Part shown: positions 1 through 10,107 of the stretch, piece by piece
How positions within the stretch are numbered: position 1 is the stretch's first letter
How the letters are laid out: each line of letters begins with the position of its first letter
Origin: Scenedesmus sp. ARA3
Lineage: Eukaryota; Chlorophyta; Chlorophyceae; Sphaeropleales; Scenedesmaceae
Reading direction: 5' to 3'
Length of the DNA stretch: 64,000 bases
Assembly (NCBI GenBank): GCA_004335835.1
Contig: RWJK01000880.1
Span: 1 to 64,000 of the forward strand
Program-made: the position numbers and the translations under genes
The notes under the pieces: generated by a model
Told to the model about the DNA's origin: nothing
The model's input: only the letters and a program-made list of their open reading frames with translations
Databases searched by the model: none

Positions 1-1510
1 TGTGTGGGCGGGCGCAGCGACTGCGGCTGCCTCATTCTTTTCCTGCAAGGCGTGAGGTATGAAAGTGAGTGAGGGCCGCTGCATTCCCAACAGCATCAAG
101 CCTGCCTCACCAAGTGGCTTGCAAAAGCTTGTGGCGAACCAGAAATGAAGCCGTACACATACAGCATGCGCATAACTGCGCTGCGCAGTCCACCCCAATT
201 TGACCCAGACACAGGACCCTTAAAACTGCACCCTAAACCTGAAACCAGACGTACCTGTGTGACTTGGCGATGCACGCCAAAGCAGATGTTGTACTTGATG
301 CTCTCTGAGAACACCAGCGGCTCCTGAGCCACCACCTCGCATGCCAAAAGTTTGGCATGACCAGCAACCTCGGCTGAGTGGCCACACACAACACCCGCAA
401 CAACTCACTGCACAACAAATACCAGGGTGCAAGACACCAGCTCCAGACCAAGCAGTAGCACCGGCACTGGCCCTCACACACCTGTGTGACTTGGCGGTGC
501 ACGCCGAAGCAGATATTGTACTCAATGCTCTCAGAGAACACCAGCGGCTCCTGAGCCACTAAGGCCACAGCCTGGTGCAGGAAGGTAGTATCAATGCTGC
601 GGATGTCAATGCCGTCAAGGGTGAGGCTGCCGCGCTGCGGATCATAAAACCTGCAGCAAGTTTGACAGCAGCACAATGCAAACAATGAGCAGCGCCACAG
701 CCTGGTGCAGGAAGGTGGTGTCAATCTGGCCCACATCCACGCCGTCAAGTGTGAGGCTGCCGCGCTGCGGGTCATGAAATCTGCGGGTTCAGCAGGTACG
801 GCACGTTCCACAGTGCAAATCTTCAGCGTGTTGCCCAGTGCGCGACGAGCTACGCTTCAAGTGATGGCAACAGCTGCAGCAGCAGCAGTGAATGAATCAT
901 TCTTGCATCATTCTTGCACGATGGTTTGTGCCGGCCTGGTGCAGGGAGGTGGCGTCGATGCTGCGCACATCAACACCATCAAGGGTGAGGCTGCCACTTT
1001 GGCGGTCGTAGAACCTGCGTGCGCCTTTGGTAGATCGAATGGTTCCGGCCCAACGCTGGTTTCATATGACATCTTGATGTGCAGCCAAGCGGCTGCTACC
1101 TTGCTGCACCGTCCAGCTACAAATTCAACAACTCTCGCACATGAGCAGCTGCTGTGACCAACCCCTTGCGCTCATCAACAATGCCCGTGACAAGCAGCGC
1201 TGCCTTAACCAATGCAGAACCAGCAACTGCTGGCGGCATGCTCACCGCTGCACTAGCTTCACCACTGTGCTCTTGCCGCCTCCCGATGCCCCTACCAGCG
1301 CCACACTCTGCCCAGGGCTTATGGCCAGGCTGAAACCTGACAGCACCCAACTGTCGGGCCTCGAGGGGTAGGCAAAATGAACATCTTTGAATTCTAGGGA
1401 GGCGCCAGCTGGCGAGCCGGCGGGTTTAAGGGTTCCTGAGGGCGGCAGCTGCGGGGTGCGGTCCATGAGCTGGAAAACCCTGCGGCCTGCGCCAACCTGG
1501 TGACAGCAGT

Positions 1511-1550
<40 letters not shown>

Positions 1551-1628
1551 GCGGCAGCGGCAGAAGTCAGCACATGCAGCTGAGGGGTGCGGTCCATGAG
1601 CTGGAACACCCTGCGGCCTGCGCCAACC

Positions 1629-1693
<65 letters not shown>

Positions 1694-4600
1694 GCGGCAG
1701 CGGCAGCGGCAGCAGTGAGGACATACAGCAGTCGGCACATGCAGCAACAGCAGAAGCCAGCACATGCAGAGGAAGGACAGGTACAGGAGCCACACAAAAC
1801 AACAAGGACAAGAGGCAACTGGACTTAGCGGTTGGAGATCACAGCCACATAAATTGCATGTGCAGGCACAGTCAAGCAGAGATGTACCTAACCACCGCTG
1901 CGATGAGTGAAGCTGCCGTCATGCAGCAGCAGCAGCAGCACCCGCACCAGCAGTAGCACCAGCAGCAGAAGCACCGGCGGCGGCAGCAGCAGCAGCAGAA
2001 ATGACTTAAGCAGATGTATCTACTCACCGCTGCAATGAGTGAGGCTGCCGTGCCAGCGATGCCTCCCGCGCTGCTGCAGACAGAAAGCAAGCACAAACGG
2101 AGCACAAACAAAACACACGCTACTGTATTGGAGCAGCTGCTTACCGCTGCGATGAGTGAGGCTGCCGTGCCAGCGATGCCTCCCGCGCTGCCACTGACAA
2201 ACAAGCAAGCACAAACAGGGCACAAACCAAACACACGCTACTGTATTGGAGCAGCGGTAAGTAGCAGCTACTTACCGCTGCAATGAGTGAGGCTGCCGTG
2301 CCAGCGATGCCTCCCGCGCTGCCGCAGACAGAAAGCAAGCACAATCAGAGCACAAACCAAACACACGCTACTGTATTGGAGCAGCGGTAAGTAGCAGCTA
2401 CTCACCGCTGCAATGAGTGAGGCTGCCGTGCCGGCGATGCCTCCTGCACTGCCACTGACAAAGATGGCGTACAGCATGTAGGCGTTGAGGTCTCCTAGGG
2501 ACATGTCACCCTGCAGCACCAGCACCGCGCCGTACCTGGTGGCAGCAGCAGCGGCAGCGGCAGCAGGAGCAGCAGGGGCTGGATGTCAAGATGGTATACA
2601 GCATGTAGGCGTTGATGTCGCCTAATGACATGTCACCCTGCAGCATCAGCACTGCGCCGTACCTAACAGCAGCAGCAGCGGCAGCAGCAGCAGCAGGGGC
2701 TGGATGTCAAGATGGTATACAGCATGTAGGCGTTGATGTCGCCTAATGACATGTCACCCTGCAGCATCAGCACTGCGCCGTACCTAACAGCAGCAGCAGC
2801 GGCAGCAGCAGCAGCAGCATCTTCCACAACAGCACCTTCCAGCATGGACATCCAGATGCATTTGATCTACGTTTGTACAACACAACATAAATTGTAACAC
2901 AATGCGTCGAAAGCAACCAGTTTGCGTAACACCAGTACAGCGATTATAGCACATTGCATTCTCACCGCAGCACCACCATCATGGAGCCGAATGCAAAGGG
3001 GGTGGCTGAGCCAGTAAACACACCACATCGATTACTTGTGTATAGCACAACATATATACTCTGATCATATTATAGTCTCACCACAGCACGACCATCATGG
3101 ATCCAAAGGCAAAGGGGATGGCACTGCCAGTGAAAACTCCACCTGCAGACCGCAGCGCAGCACACCCGTAGACAGTGGCAGTCAGTTGACGGGGGTGGCA
3201 GTGAGACACAAGAGCAACGGGCATGGAAACTTGGCTTGACTTGCAAGCACCTTCCAGCTTTCACAGTGCGCATCACATCTGTTGCTTACTGCAGTTGGCG
3301 CCGTCTTTGCATTTTAATATCACTTTTGCAGTCCACTCACTTGCCACTGCGCTCTTCAGGCCCCACGACAGTATGTCATTTGCGGCAGATGTGTACCTGC
3401 AGCACAATTGGCAGCAGCGGCAGCTCCAGCCGCATCAGCGCATTGCAGATGAAATGCATTGCCTGCTGGCGGGTTTGGTTACAAACGCCTGTTCATGCAC
3501 GAAATACAAAGAAACAACAGCTGCATGCTCATCAGTATGTTGTATGAAAAGGCGTGTTGCACCACTGCCGCCATTGTGATAGGCTGACCGCTGCTGATGT
3601 CCATCACTCACTTGCGCACGATGTGTCCCTGCTTGGCGAATGACTTCACGGTGCGTATGCCTGGCAGCACCTCCTGCACGGTGGCTGCCCCAGCCCCCAA
3701 ATCCAAACCCCAAAAATACCAACACAGGCCTAGCATTTCATCAATTACAGCTAGTCTGTGCCACTGCTCACTTGCGCACGATGTGTCCCTCTTTTGCAAA
3801 CAACTTCACAGTGCGGGTGCCTGGCAGCACCTCCTGCGCAGTTGCTGCCCAGCCCCCTAAACTTTCGACCCTAGATGCTGGCCATCCGATGCATTGGGTG
3901 AGTGTGCTGTGCTGCCCTCCGCATCTAGCACATGTATGCATCAGCAGTAACAGCAACTCTTAAACATTGTTTGCAAAGCCCAAGCAATGTACCCAAGACG
4001 GCCTCTGCGCGTTGCTCACTTGCGCACGATGTGTCCCTCTTTTGCAAAAGACTTCACTGTGCGAATTCCCGCCAGCACCTCCTGCGCGGTGGCTGATGCT
4101 GCCGCTGCTGATGTCAGCTGCGCCGTCACGTAGCGCTTGTTCAGGCCTGCAGCAGTTGAAGAGATAAAACAACAAGTGCAGGAGACTTGGTTGTCAAGCA
4201 CGTGGCAAAGAAGTGTGCGGTACGTGCAAGGCGGCTGCTGCTGATGTCAGCTGCGCCGTCACGTAGCGCTTGTTCAGGCCTGGAGTAGTGAAGGAGATAA
4301 ACAATAAGTGCAGGAGATTTAGTTGTCAGGCAGGTGGCAGGAGATGTGTAGGGCAGGAGTGAGGCGGCTGCTGCTGATGTCAGCTGCGCCGTCACGTAGC
4401 GTTTGTTCAGGCCTGAACAAAGCAAAGGATAGGTGAAAACAAGATTATGGTGTGAGGCAGGTGGCAGGATATGTGTGAGGCAGGAGTGGGGCAGGTGTGA
4501 GGCTGCTGCTGCTAACGTTATGTTGCATGTCAGTAGCAGTGGCAGAACGTGTATTGCAATAAAAGCATTTCTTTCAACAGCCTTGCCGTGCCACTCACAT

Positions 4601-5239
4601 GCACAAGGCCGCAACGCCAGCAGAGTCACCAGCAGGGTGGCGCAGGTGAGGATGCTGGCATCACGCCATTGCTGTAGCTCTACGCTCCAAACATGCTGTT
4701 CCCGTGCCACTCACGCGCAAAGGTCCGGAACATGAGCAGTGTCACTGGCAGTGTGGCGCAGGTGAGGCTGGCCAGCCGCCAGGAGGTGATGACGATGTGC
4801 AAGATAAGCGGTTTGCAGTGTGGGAATTCTGTTTCTGCCGTGCATGTGACACACTACAGATGGGGCCTTGTGTGTGCTCTCATATGTTGCTGTAAGCTGC
4901 CACTGCTGAACCCCTGACACCCTAGCCCCGAAAGCAATGTTTTGGCTGCGCATGAAAGCCCTAGAAACTGTTGCGTTGGCTGCAAGACTCACGCGCAAAG
5001 GTCCAGAACATCAGCAGTGTCACCGGCAGGTGAGGTTACCAAGAGTATTTGAGTGTAGGTCACAGTAATGTTATGTAACCTTCCTGCCGGGCATGTTGTA
5101 ACATCCCTGCTGTGTCACTCACGCGCAAAGGTCCGGAACATCAGCAGCGTCACCGGCAGTGTGGCGCAGGTGAGGCTGGCCAGCCGCCAGGAGGTGATGA
5201 ACATCATGACAGCACCCAGCACACACGTCAGCAACGACC

Positions 5240-5276
<37 letters not shown>

Positions 5277-5776
5277 CACCGCAAAGACAGCCTTCAAAAT
5301 GCTACGTACTGCTGCTGGGCCAACTGCTGCAGCAATGCTGCTGCGGGGCTCTGCTGAGTGTGACATGCTGCTGTCACCCAACACAAATGCTGCTGCTGCT
5401 GAGCTCCAGCGCTCCTGCTTCTGCCAGACCTAAATGCTCCGGCTACACCTGCTGCTGCTGGGCCGTAGAACCGCTGCTGCTTAAGCCGCCAGGCCCCAGT
5501 GCTCATGCTGCTACTGTTGCACTGCCGCCCTCACCTAAGCATCATGCTGATGCTGGTGGTGGCTGCATCCTTCATCGCGTTGCCAGGCCCAAATGCACCT
5601 GCTGCTGCTGCTGCTGCTGCTGCTGCTAAGCTTCCGTGCTGCTGCTGCTGCTACCAACATGCTCACCTGAGCATCATGCTGATGCTGGTGGCGGCTGCAT
5701 CTTCCATGGTGCGCATGATGAAGGTAAGCATGTACACTGTAATACCTCCCGCTGCCGCGGCAGCAGGATGCTATTC

Positions 5777-5814
<38 letters not shown>

Positions 5815-6344
5815 CTCCAGTGCTGCTGCTGCAGCCAGGCCCCGCTGCTGCTGCTGCTACCAGCATGCTCACCTGAGCATCATGCTTATGCTGGTGGTGG
5901 CTGCGTCCTTCATTGCGCGCGTGTCCTCTGACAGCCTGTTGCTGAGCTCGCCCACGGGGGTGACGTCAAAGAAGGCCACCTCCTGCTGCACCAGCTGCAT
6001 GGTTGGAATCAGCAGCAGCAGCAGCAGCAGCAGCAAACCCATTCAGCAGCAGCAGCAGCAAGCCCATTCAGCAGCAGCAGCAGCAAACTTATACAGCAGG
6101 GCAGCAACAGGCTTCAACATGGTGTGGAGGCATGCTGAGAAGTGACGTCAAAGAAGGCCACCGCCTGCTGCACCAGCTGCATGGTCGAAATCAGCAGCAG
6201 CAGCAAACCCAGTCAGCAGCAGTAAGGCAGCAGCCGGCTTCAACATGCTCTGGAGGCATGCTGAGGGTGATGTCAAAGAAGGCCACCTCCCGTTGCACCA
6301 GCTGCAGTGATTATATAACGACCAGGAAACAGCAGCAGCAGCAC

Positions 6345-6383
<39 letters not shown>

Positions 6384-7049
6384 CAGATCAGAATGATGGC
6401 ATGCCAGGTAAGCTGTGCCGTGCAACTGTGTAACGGAAGGCCGCCTCCTGCTGCACTAGCTACAGTGAATGAACAACGACCAGAAAACGGCAGCAGCAGC
6501 AGCAGCAACAGCAGGTCAGAATAATGGCATGCCAGGTGAGCTGTGCTGTGAAGACGTGTCACAGAAGGCCACCTCCTGCTGCACCAGCTGCAGCGCACAT
6601 ACCACAACCAGCAGCAGCAGCAGCAGCAGTAGCAGCAGGTCATAAGAAGGCTTGCCAGGAGAGCTGTGACATGAAACTCTGCCAGTCAAGGCCGTTTGCT
6701 GCTGCACCAGCTGCATGACTGACATCAGCAGCAGCAGGGTAGCCAAGCATAACAAGAGTGTAGCTAGATTCTACACAGTGACATTGAACAGGGGCACCTG
6801 CAGCAGCAGCAGCAGCAGCAGCAGCCTGGCGCCCCGCCCACCTGAGTGAACAGCCGCACCCGCAGCCTGCACATCACCCTCTCAGCTGCTGAGTCGAACA
6901 GGTACGCCCTTAGCCCACTGGCCAGGCCCCCAGCACCCATCACTGCCAGCACTAGGCATTTATATCAGCAGGGTAGCGGAGCATGATAGGAGTGCAAGCT
7001 ACATACTATGCAAGGATGTGAAAAAGGTACACCTGCTGCTGCAGAAAAT

Positions 7050-7088
<39 letters not shown>

Positions 7089-7603
7089 GCAGCAGCAGCG
7101 TGCCCCCCACCCACCTGAGTGAACAGCCGCACCCGCAGCCTGCACATCACCCGCTCAGCCGCTGAGTTGAACAGGTACGCCCTTAGCCCACTGGCCAAGC
7201 CACCAGCCCCCATCACAGCCAGCACTAGATACAAATTCTGGTCCAGCAGAGCGCGTGCTGCTGCTGCAGTGATCTGGCCTGCTGCTGCTTGTGTGCATGC
7301 ATCAATCAGCCGGCCTGCTATCTTTGGGATGGCTAGGTTTGCGAGTGCTGCAATGAAGAGGAAGAAGGTTGCGATTGTGATGGTTCCTGCTTCGGGTTTT
7401 GCTTCTGCGAGCAGGCGCAGCACGCCCACACGGGGCGCTGCATCTGCATCTGCATCTGCTGCTGTTGGTAGTGCTGCTGCTGGTGCTGCTGCTGGTCCTG
7501 GTGCTGGTGGTGGAGCTTCCACATCTGTTGCATCAGAGCCATTCTGCAGGAGGGGCTGACGTTGCTCGTGCTGCTGCTGGCGGGATTGCTGCCTTCTGCC
7601 CAT
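1..7603 (-). CDS. ABCB/TAP-type half ABC transporter, 3' end beyond the left edge
   Basis: Membrane exporter with one transmembrane domain fused to one nucleotide-binding domain, probably working as a dimer. The start ATG is at 7603; exon 1 (7603-7115, 163 codons) has an Ala/Pro-rich leader, then a membrane helix ([19 protein letters not shown]). Exon 2 (5994-5870) reads [20 protein letters not shown], the typical ABCB cytoplasmic loop. Exon 3 (5238-5123) and exon 4 (4146-4020, ending [15 protein letters not shown]) follow in phase. Later exons are near 3160-3090 ([15 protein letters not shown]), 2540-2400 and 1500-1242, the last holding Walker A ([10 protein letters not shown]). The Q-loop segment (VAQEPLVFS) lies near 565-490. 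The ABC signature, Walker B and H-loop would fall left of base 1. I could not place the exon between 3300 and 3990 by phase. Almost every exon has partial tandem copies in the adjacent introns. The closest families are plant ABCB26/27 (TAP-like) and bacterial MsbA/LmrA; the substrate is unknown. Confidence 0.88.
259..1020 (-). repeat. Partial tandem copies of two nucleotide-binding-domain exons
   Basis: The segment coding [12 protein letters not shown](E/K)YNICF occurs near 260-330 and 490-560. The segment coding [16 protein letters not shown] plus the following residues occurs near 570-655, 700-785 and 930-1015. In the third copy the protein is altered (for example DPQRGS reads as DRQSGS). 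The copies lie in the intron space between exons of the ABC transporter. Confidence 0.75.
1455..1745 (-). repeat. CAG tracts and a duplicated exon head in the ABC transporter
   Basis: Two copies of the segment coding [15 protein letters not shown] lie at about 1455-1500 and 1575-1630. Each is preceded, in gene direction, by a long trinucleotide tract (CAG on this strand, CTG in the sense strand) at about 1503-1552 and 1631-1712. The left copy joins the Walker A exon; the right copy is followed by intron-like sequence. Confidence 0.8.
1890..2790 (-). repeat. Ladder of partial exon copies (transmembrane-domain exon of the ABC transporter)
   Basis: The block coding [18 protein letters not shown] recurs near 2030-2080, 2145-2195, 2275-2325 and 2400-2460, with a shorter copy at 1890-1925. 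Intervening spacers share sequence of their own, giving a period of about 115-130 bases. The block coding GAVL(V/M)LQGDMSLGD(L/I)NAYMLY occurs near 2460-2540, 2590-2665 and 2710-2785; the last two, spacers included, are nearly identical. Confidence 0.85.
2950..3165 (-). repeat. Duplicated exon coding VFTGSA(I/T)[11 protein letters not shown]
   Basis: Two copies, at about 2963-3015 and 3083-3160, both end in a good GT donor in gene direction. The 3083-3160 copy has a clear CAG acceptor (GTCTGCAG) and is the better candidate for the real exon. The other reads T for I at one residue. Confidence 0.75.
3600..4425 (-). repeat. Partial copies of ABC transporter exon 4 on both sides of the real exon
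   Basis: The 3' part of exon 4 (ATAQEVL(P/A)[10 protein letters not shown] plus donor) recurs at 3607-3690, 3770-3850 and, as part of the real exon, at 4018-4100. The 5' part ([16 protein letters not shown] plus acceptor) occurs in the real exon near 4085-4146 and again at 4225-4290 and 4365-4420. So the donor-side end is copied downstream and the acceptor-side end upstream, always into introns. Confidence 0.85.
4590..5240 (-). repeat. Partial copies of ABC transporter exon 3
   Basis: The real exon 3 lies at 5238-5123. Its donor-proximal end recurs at about 4990-5035 (short) and 4710-4795 (long, close match), with a more diverged copy at 4590-4660. All retain the ACTCAC donor context on this strand. 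They lie downstream of exon 3 in gene direction, inside the intron before exon 4. Confidence 0.8.
5525..5925 (-). repeat. Three copies of the exon 2 end coding [14 protein letters not shown]
   Basis: Copies lie near 5530-5582, 5660-5725 and 5865-5925 (the real exon end). Each ends in a CTNAG|GT donor in gene direction. CTG tracts (sense CAG) at about 5598-5630 and 5780-5814 separate them. Confidence 0.75.
5955..6722 (-). repeat. Six copies of the exon 2 head coding [11 protein letters not shown]
   Basis: The acceptor plus the first codons of exon 2 recur at about 5955-6000 (real exon), 6143-6183, 6264-6307, 6432-6466, 6555-6595 and 6683-6718. Copies further from the exon are increasingly altered at the protein level. 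CAG tracts lie between them, the longest at about 6332-6382. Confidence 0.8.
6836..7235 (-). repeat. Duplicated end of ABC transporter exon 1
   Basis: The segment coding the end of exon 1 (LRAYLF(N/D)[13 protein letters not shown]) plus the GTGGGT donor occurs in the real exon at 7115-7235 and again at 6838-6957. The copy differs by few bases, for example N to D in one codon. A CAG tract (about 7047-7089) lies between them. Confidence 0.85.
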
Positions 7604-8868
7604 TTGGGGTGCCTGGCTACCCTGGGATTGCTGCTGCAGCAGGCCTGACGTTATGGTTCGTCGGTCGTCGCGTTGCGATTGCTGAGAACGATGTGCTCAA
7701 ACAGTTTGATTTGGAAGAAGATGCTGTCTTGTCAGGGCATTGCGTATAGGGTTTGGTTGCTTCGCGTTTCGTCCTCTGTGGTTGTGGCGGATGTTCTGGT
7801 GGAGCAATCCGCTTGTCTATCCGAGCGAGCAAACAAAACAACAGGTGAGCACATTTGACACACTGAATGATCGTCGGATCGAGAAAGACAGGGTGAGGTC
7901 GCATGACTGTGCCAATGTTTTGCATGGTACTCTGCTTGAAGATGTGGTGCCAGCTGTCGTTCTCAAAGAAGATGGACGACAGAAGTGCAACATCATTTAA
8001 CGTAATAATTGAAGTGTGTGCTGGGTTTGCGTGCGATCTGCTGCTGCAGGGCTATGGCAGTGGCTGCACAGGCAGGTTCATAGCTGTCGTATGACTGTCA
8101 CAGTGTGGGCCATGCTTTGTTACGCACACTGGTCAGGCTGTCCTTCGAAAGTGGCAACGCAAAAGCGTCGCAATCTATGTTCTTTCATGGGTTTTTTTGT
8201 AAAAGCAAGTTCAAGTAGCATGATTTGCTGCCGCCAGGTGACTCCCAGATGCTGGTACAGGCTTGCCACCCTGCCTGTGGGGCTGGGCACCTGTAGAGCA
8301 CCGTTATGTGACTGCACCTGCAGCCACTGTTAGTCCAAAAAAATTCCCAAAACAACACTCTCACCAACAAAGCGTACAGATGCACGCTGCCATGCAAGCT
8401 TTTAGTCCTGGTGCCACTTGTCACGGTTCCTGCAAATGGGGGTTCAGGCACTGTATGGAACTCCCACTACGTGGCATGTAGCCGCCTTCTGCTGCAAGCA
8501 GTTTAAGCTCTATCGTCACCAACGCTTAGAACAGCTGCAAGCTGCCTTCCGTTGCTAGATCTGTCCGATTGCTGCTCGAGCAGACGCTGCAGAGGCCGCA
8601 CGTCGCAGACAGCGGACAGCGATGATACCGTCGTTTGCTTTGTCTCAAGGTGCAGATTCACTGGAATGATGCTGCAGGCTGTAGCTTGATAGGTGCATCA
8701 GTGACTACAGCTGTGGCACGCAAAACAGAGAGTCACTCGCAGGACTGCTGTTCGTGATGCTTGCAGGGAGCAGAGCGATAGCGCAATCTGGATTAGCTGC
8801 AGTGCTGAACAGCGCGAGGTGGGTGCTTGCAGCGCAGATCCAAGCGGCATAGCAGGAGCAGCACACAC

Positions 8869-8921
<53 letters not shown>

Positions 8922-8950
8922 CCAACAGCAGTATCACATGGCATGTCAGC
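7604..8950. promoter_or_regulatory. Divergent intergenic region between the ABC transporter and uS2m
   Basis: About 1.3 kb separates the transporter start (7603, minus) from the chosen uS2m start (8951, plus). It should hold both promoters. I see no protein-coding exon and no clear core-promoter motif. A CAG tract at about 8874-8922 could be transcribed as 5' leader of uS2m. Confidence 0.45.
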
Positions 8951-9673
8951 ATGATGTGCCTGTTTCGTCGAGTGTATGCCACACATGTTTCATCATGCAG
9001 CAAGCAAAGTGCATATGTGCTGCCTTGCCCTGTGCTCGCTGACTGCTGCGCGACTGACTGCAGGGTGCTTGCGTGCACATGTCAGCAGCAGCAATGCTAT
9101 GGAACTGTCTTTGAGACACTAGCAGGGCAGCAGCAGCAGCAGCCACAAAGTCAGCAGCAGCAGCAGCAGCAGCCGCACTGGCAGCTGCAGCAGCCCCAGT
9201 TACCGCTGCAGCAGGATTTGCGGAATTTGCGCCGCAGCTTCAGCAGCAGCAGCAGCAGCAGCAGTGCTGCCGCTGCAGACAATGCACCGGCAGCAACCAG
9301 CAGCGCAGTGGCACCATCCGGCAGCAGCAGCAGCAGCAGTAGGAGCAGCAAAGAAGCACTGCCGGATGCTGCTGAAATGGAGCGGCTGCTACAGGTGAGT
9401 GTAGGTTTCACTGAGGGGCGTGTAGTTGTGCCTGTGCAGCAGCAGTACAGCTGTACGCAAGCTGCGGGGAGGTGTGAGCGTCATTATTGCTACCAGTGTC
9501 TGTGCATAGACGGCGCCTGAGTGTTCAGCAACAGTGCATGCATTCAGCCAGATAACACTACAGTGCATAGTGCACTGCGTAACACAGCTGCAGTATATGT
9601 GCAGCCTCTGACGTGCATGACCATTGTATGGATGCCATGACGTGTGTCCTGTGCGCTGCCCTGCTGCTGCTGC

Positions 9674-9713
<40 letters not shown>

Positions 9714-10048
9714 GCTGCCAGGTGCTACTGCAGCCGATGCCCCGCAGCCCCTCCTGGAACGCACAGCTGTCGCCATACCTGATGCAGGTGCGTTGGTGTG
9801 TTACTTCCGAGCACATAGAGTGTGCAGAGCAACAGCACATGTTTTTTTTATGCGGCCTGTAGGCGTGCATGTTAGCCTTCGTGAGGGCATGTGGTGCTGT
9901 CTACCTGTTAACATTCAGAAGTGGCGGGAGGCAGGCAGAAGGAAGACATCCGCAATAACTGCAGCGCAGTTTGTGCTTGCAAAGTCTGCAGCAGGTGTTG
10001 GCCAGGTGCTGAACGGCGTTTCCTCTTTAAACCCACGATTACCATCAA

Positions 10049-10107
<59 letters not shown>

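Noticed and set aside
5068..6524. Plus-strand open frames rich in Leu, Cys and Ala across the ABC transporter
   Set aside because: They are antisense readings of CAG/CTG tracts and of the transporter's exon copies; the minus-strand frame carries the conserved motifs.
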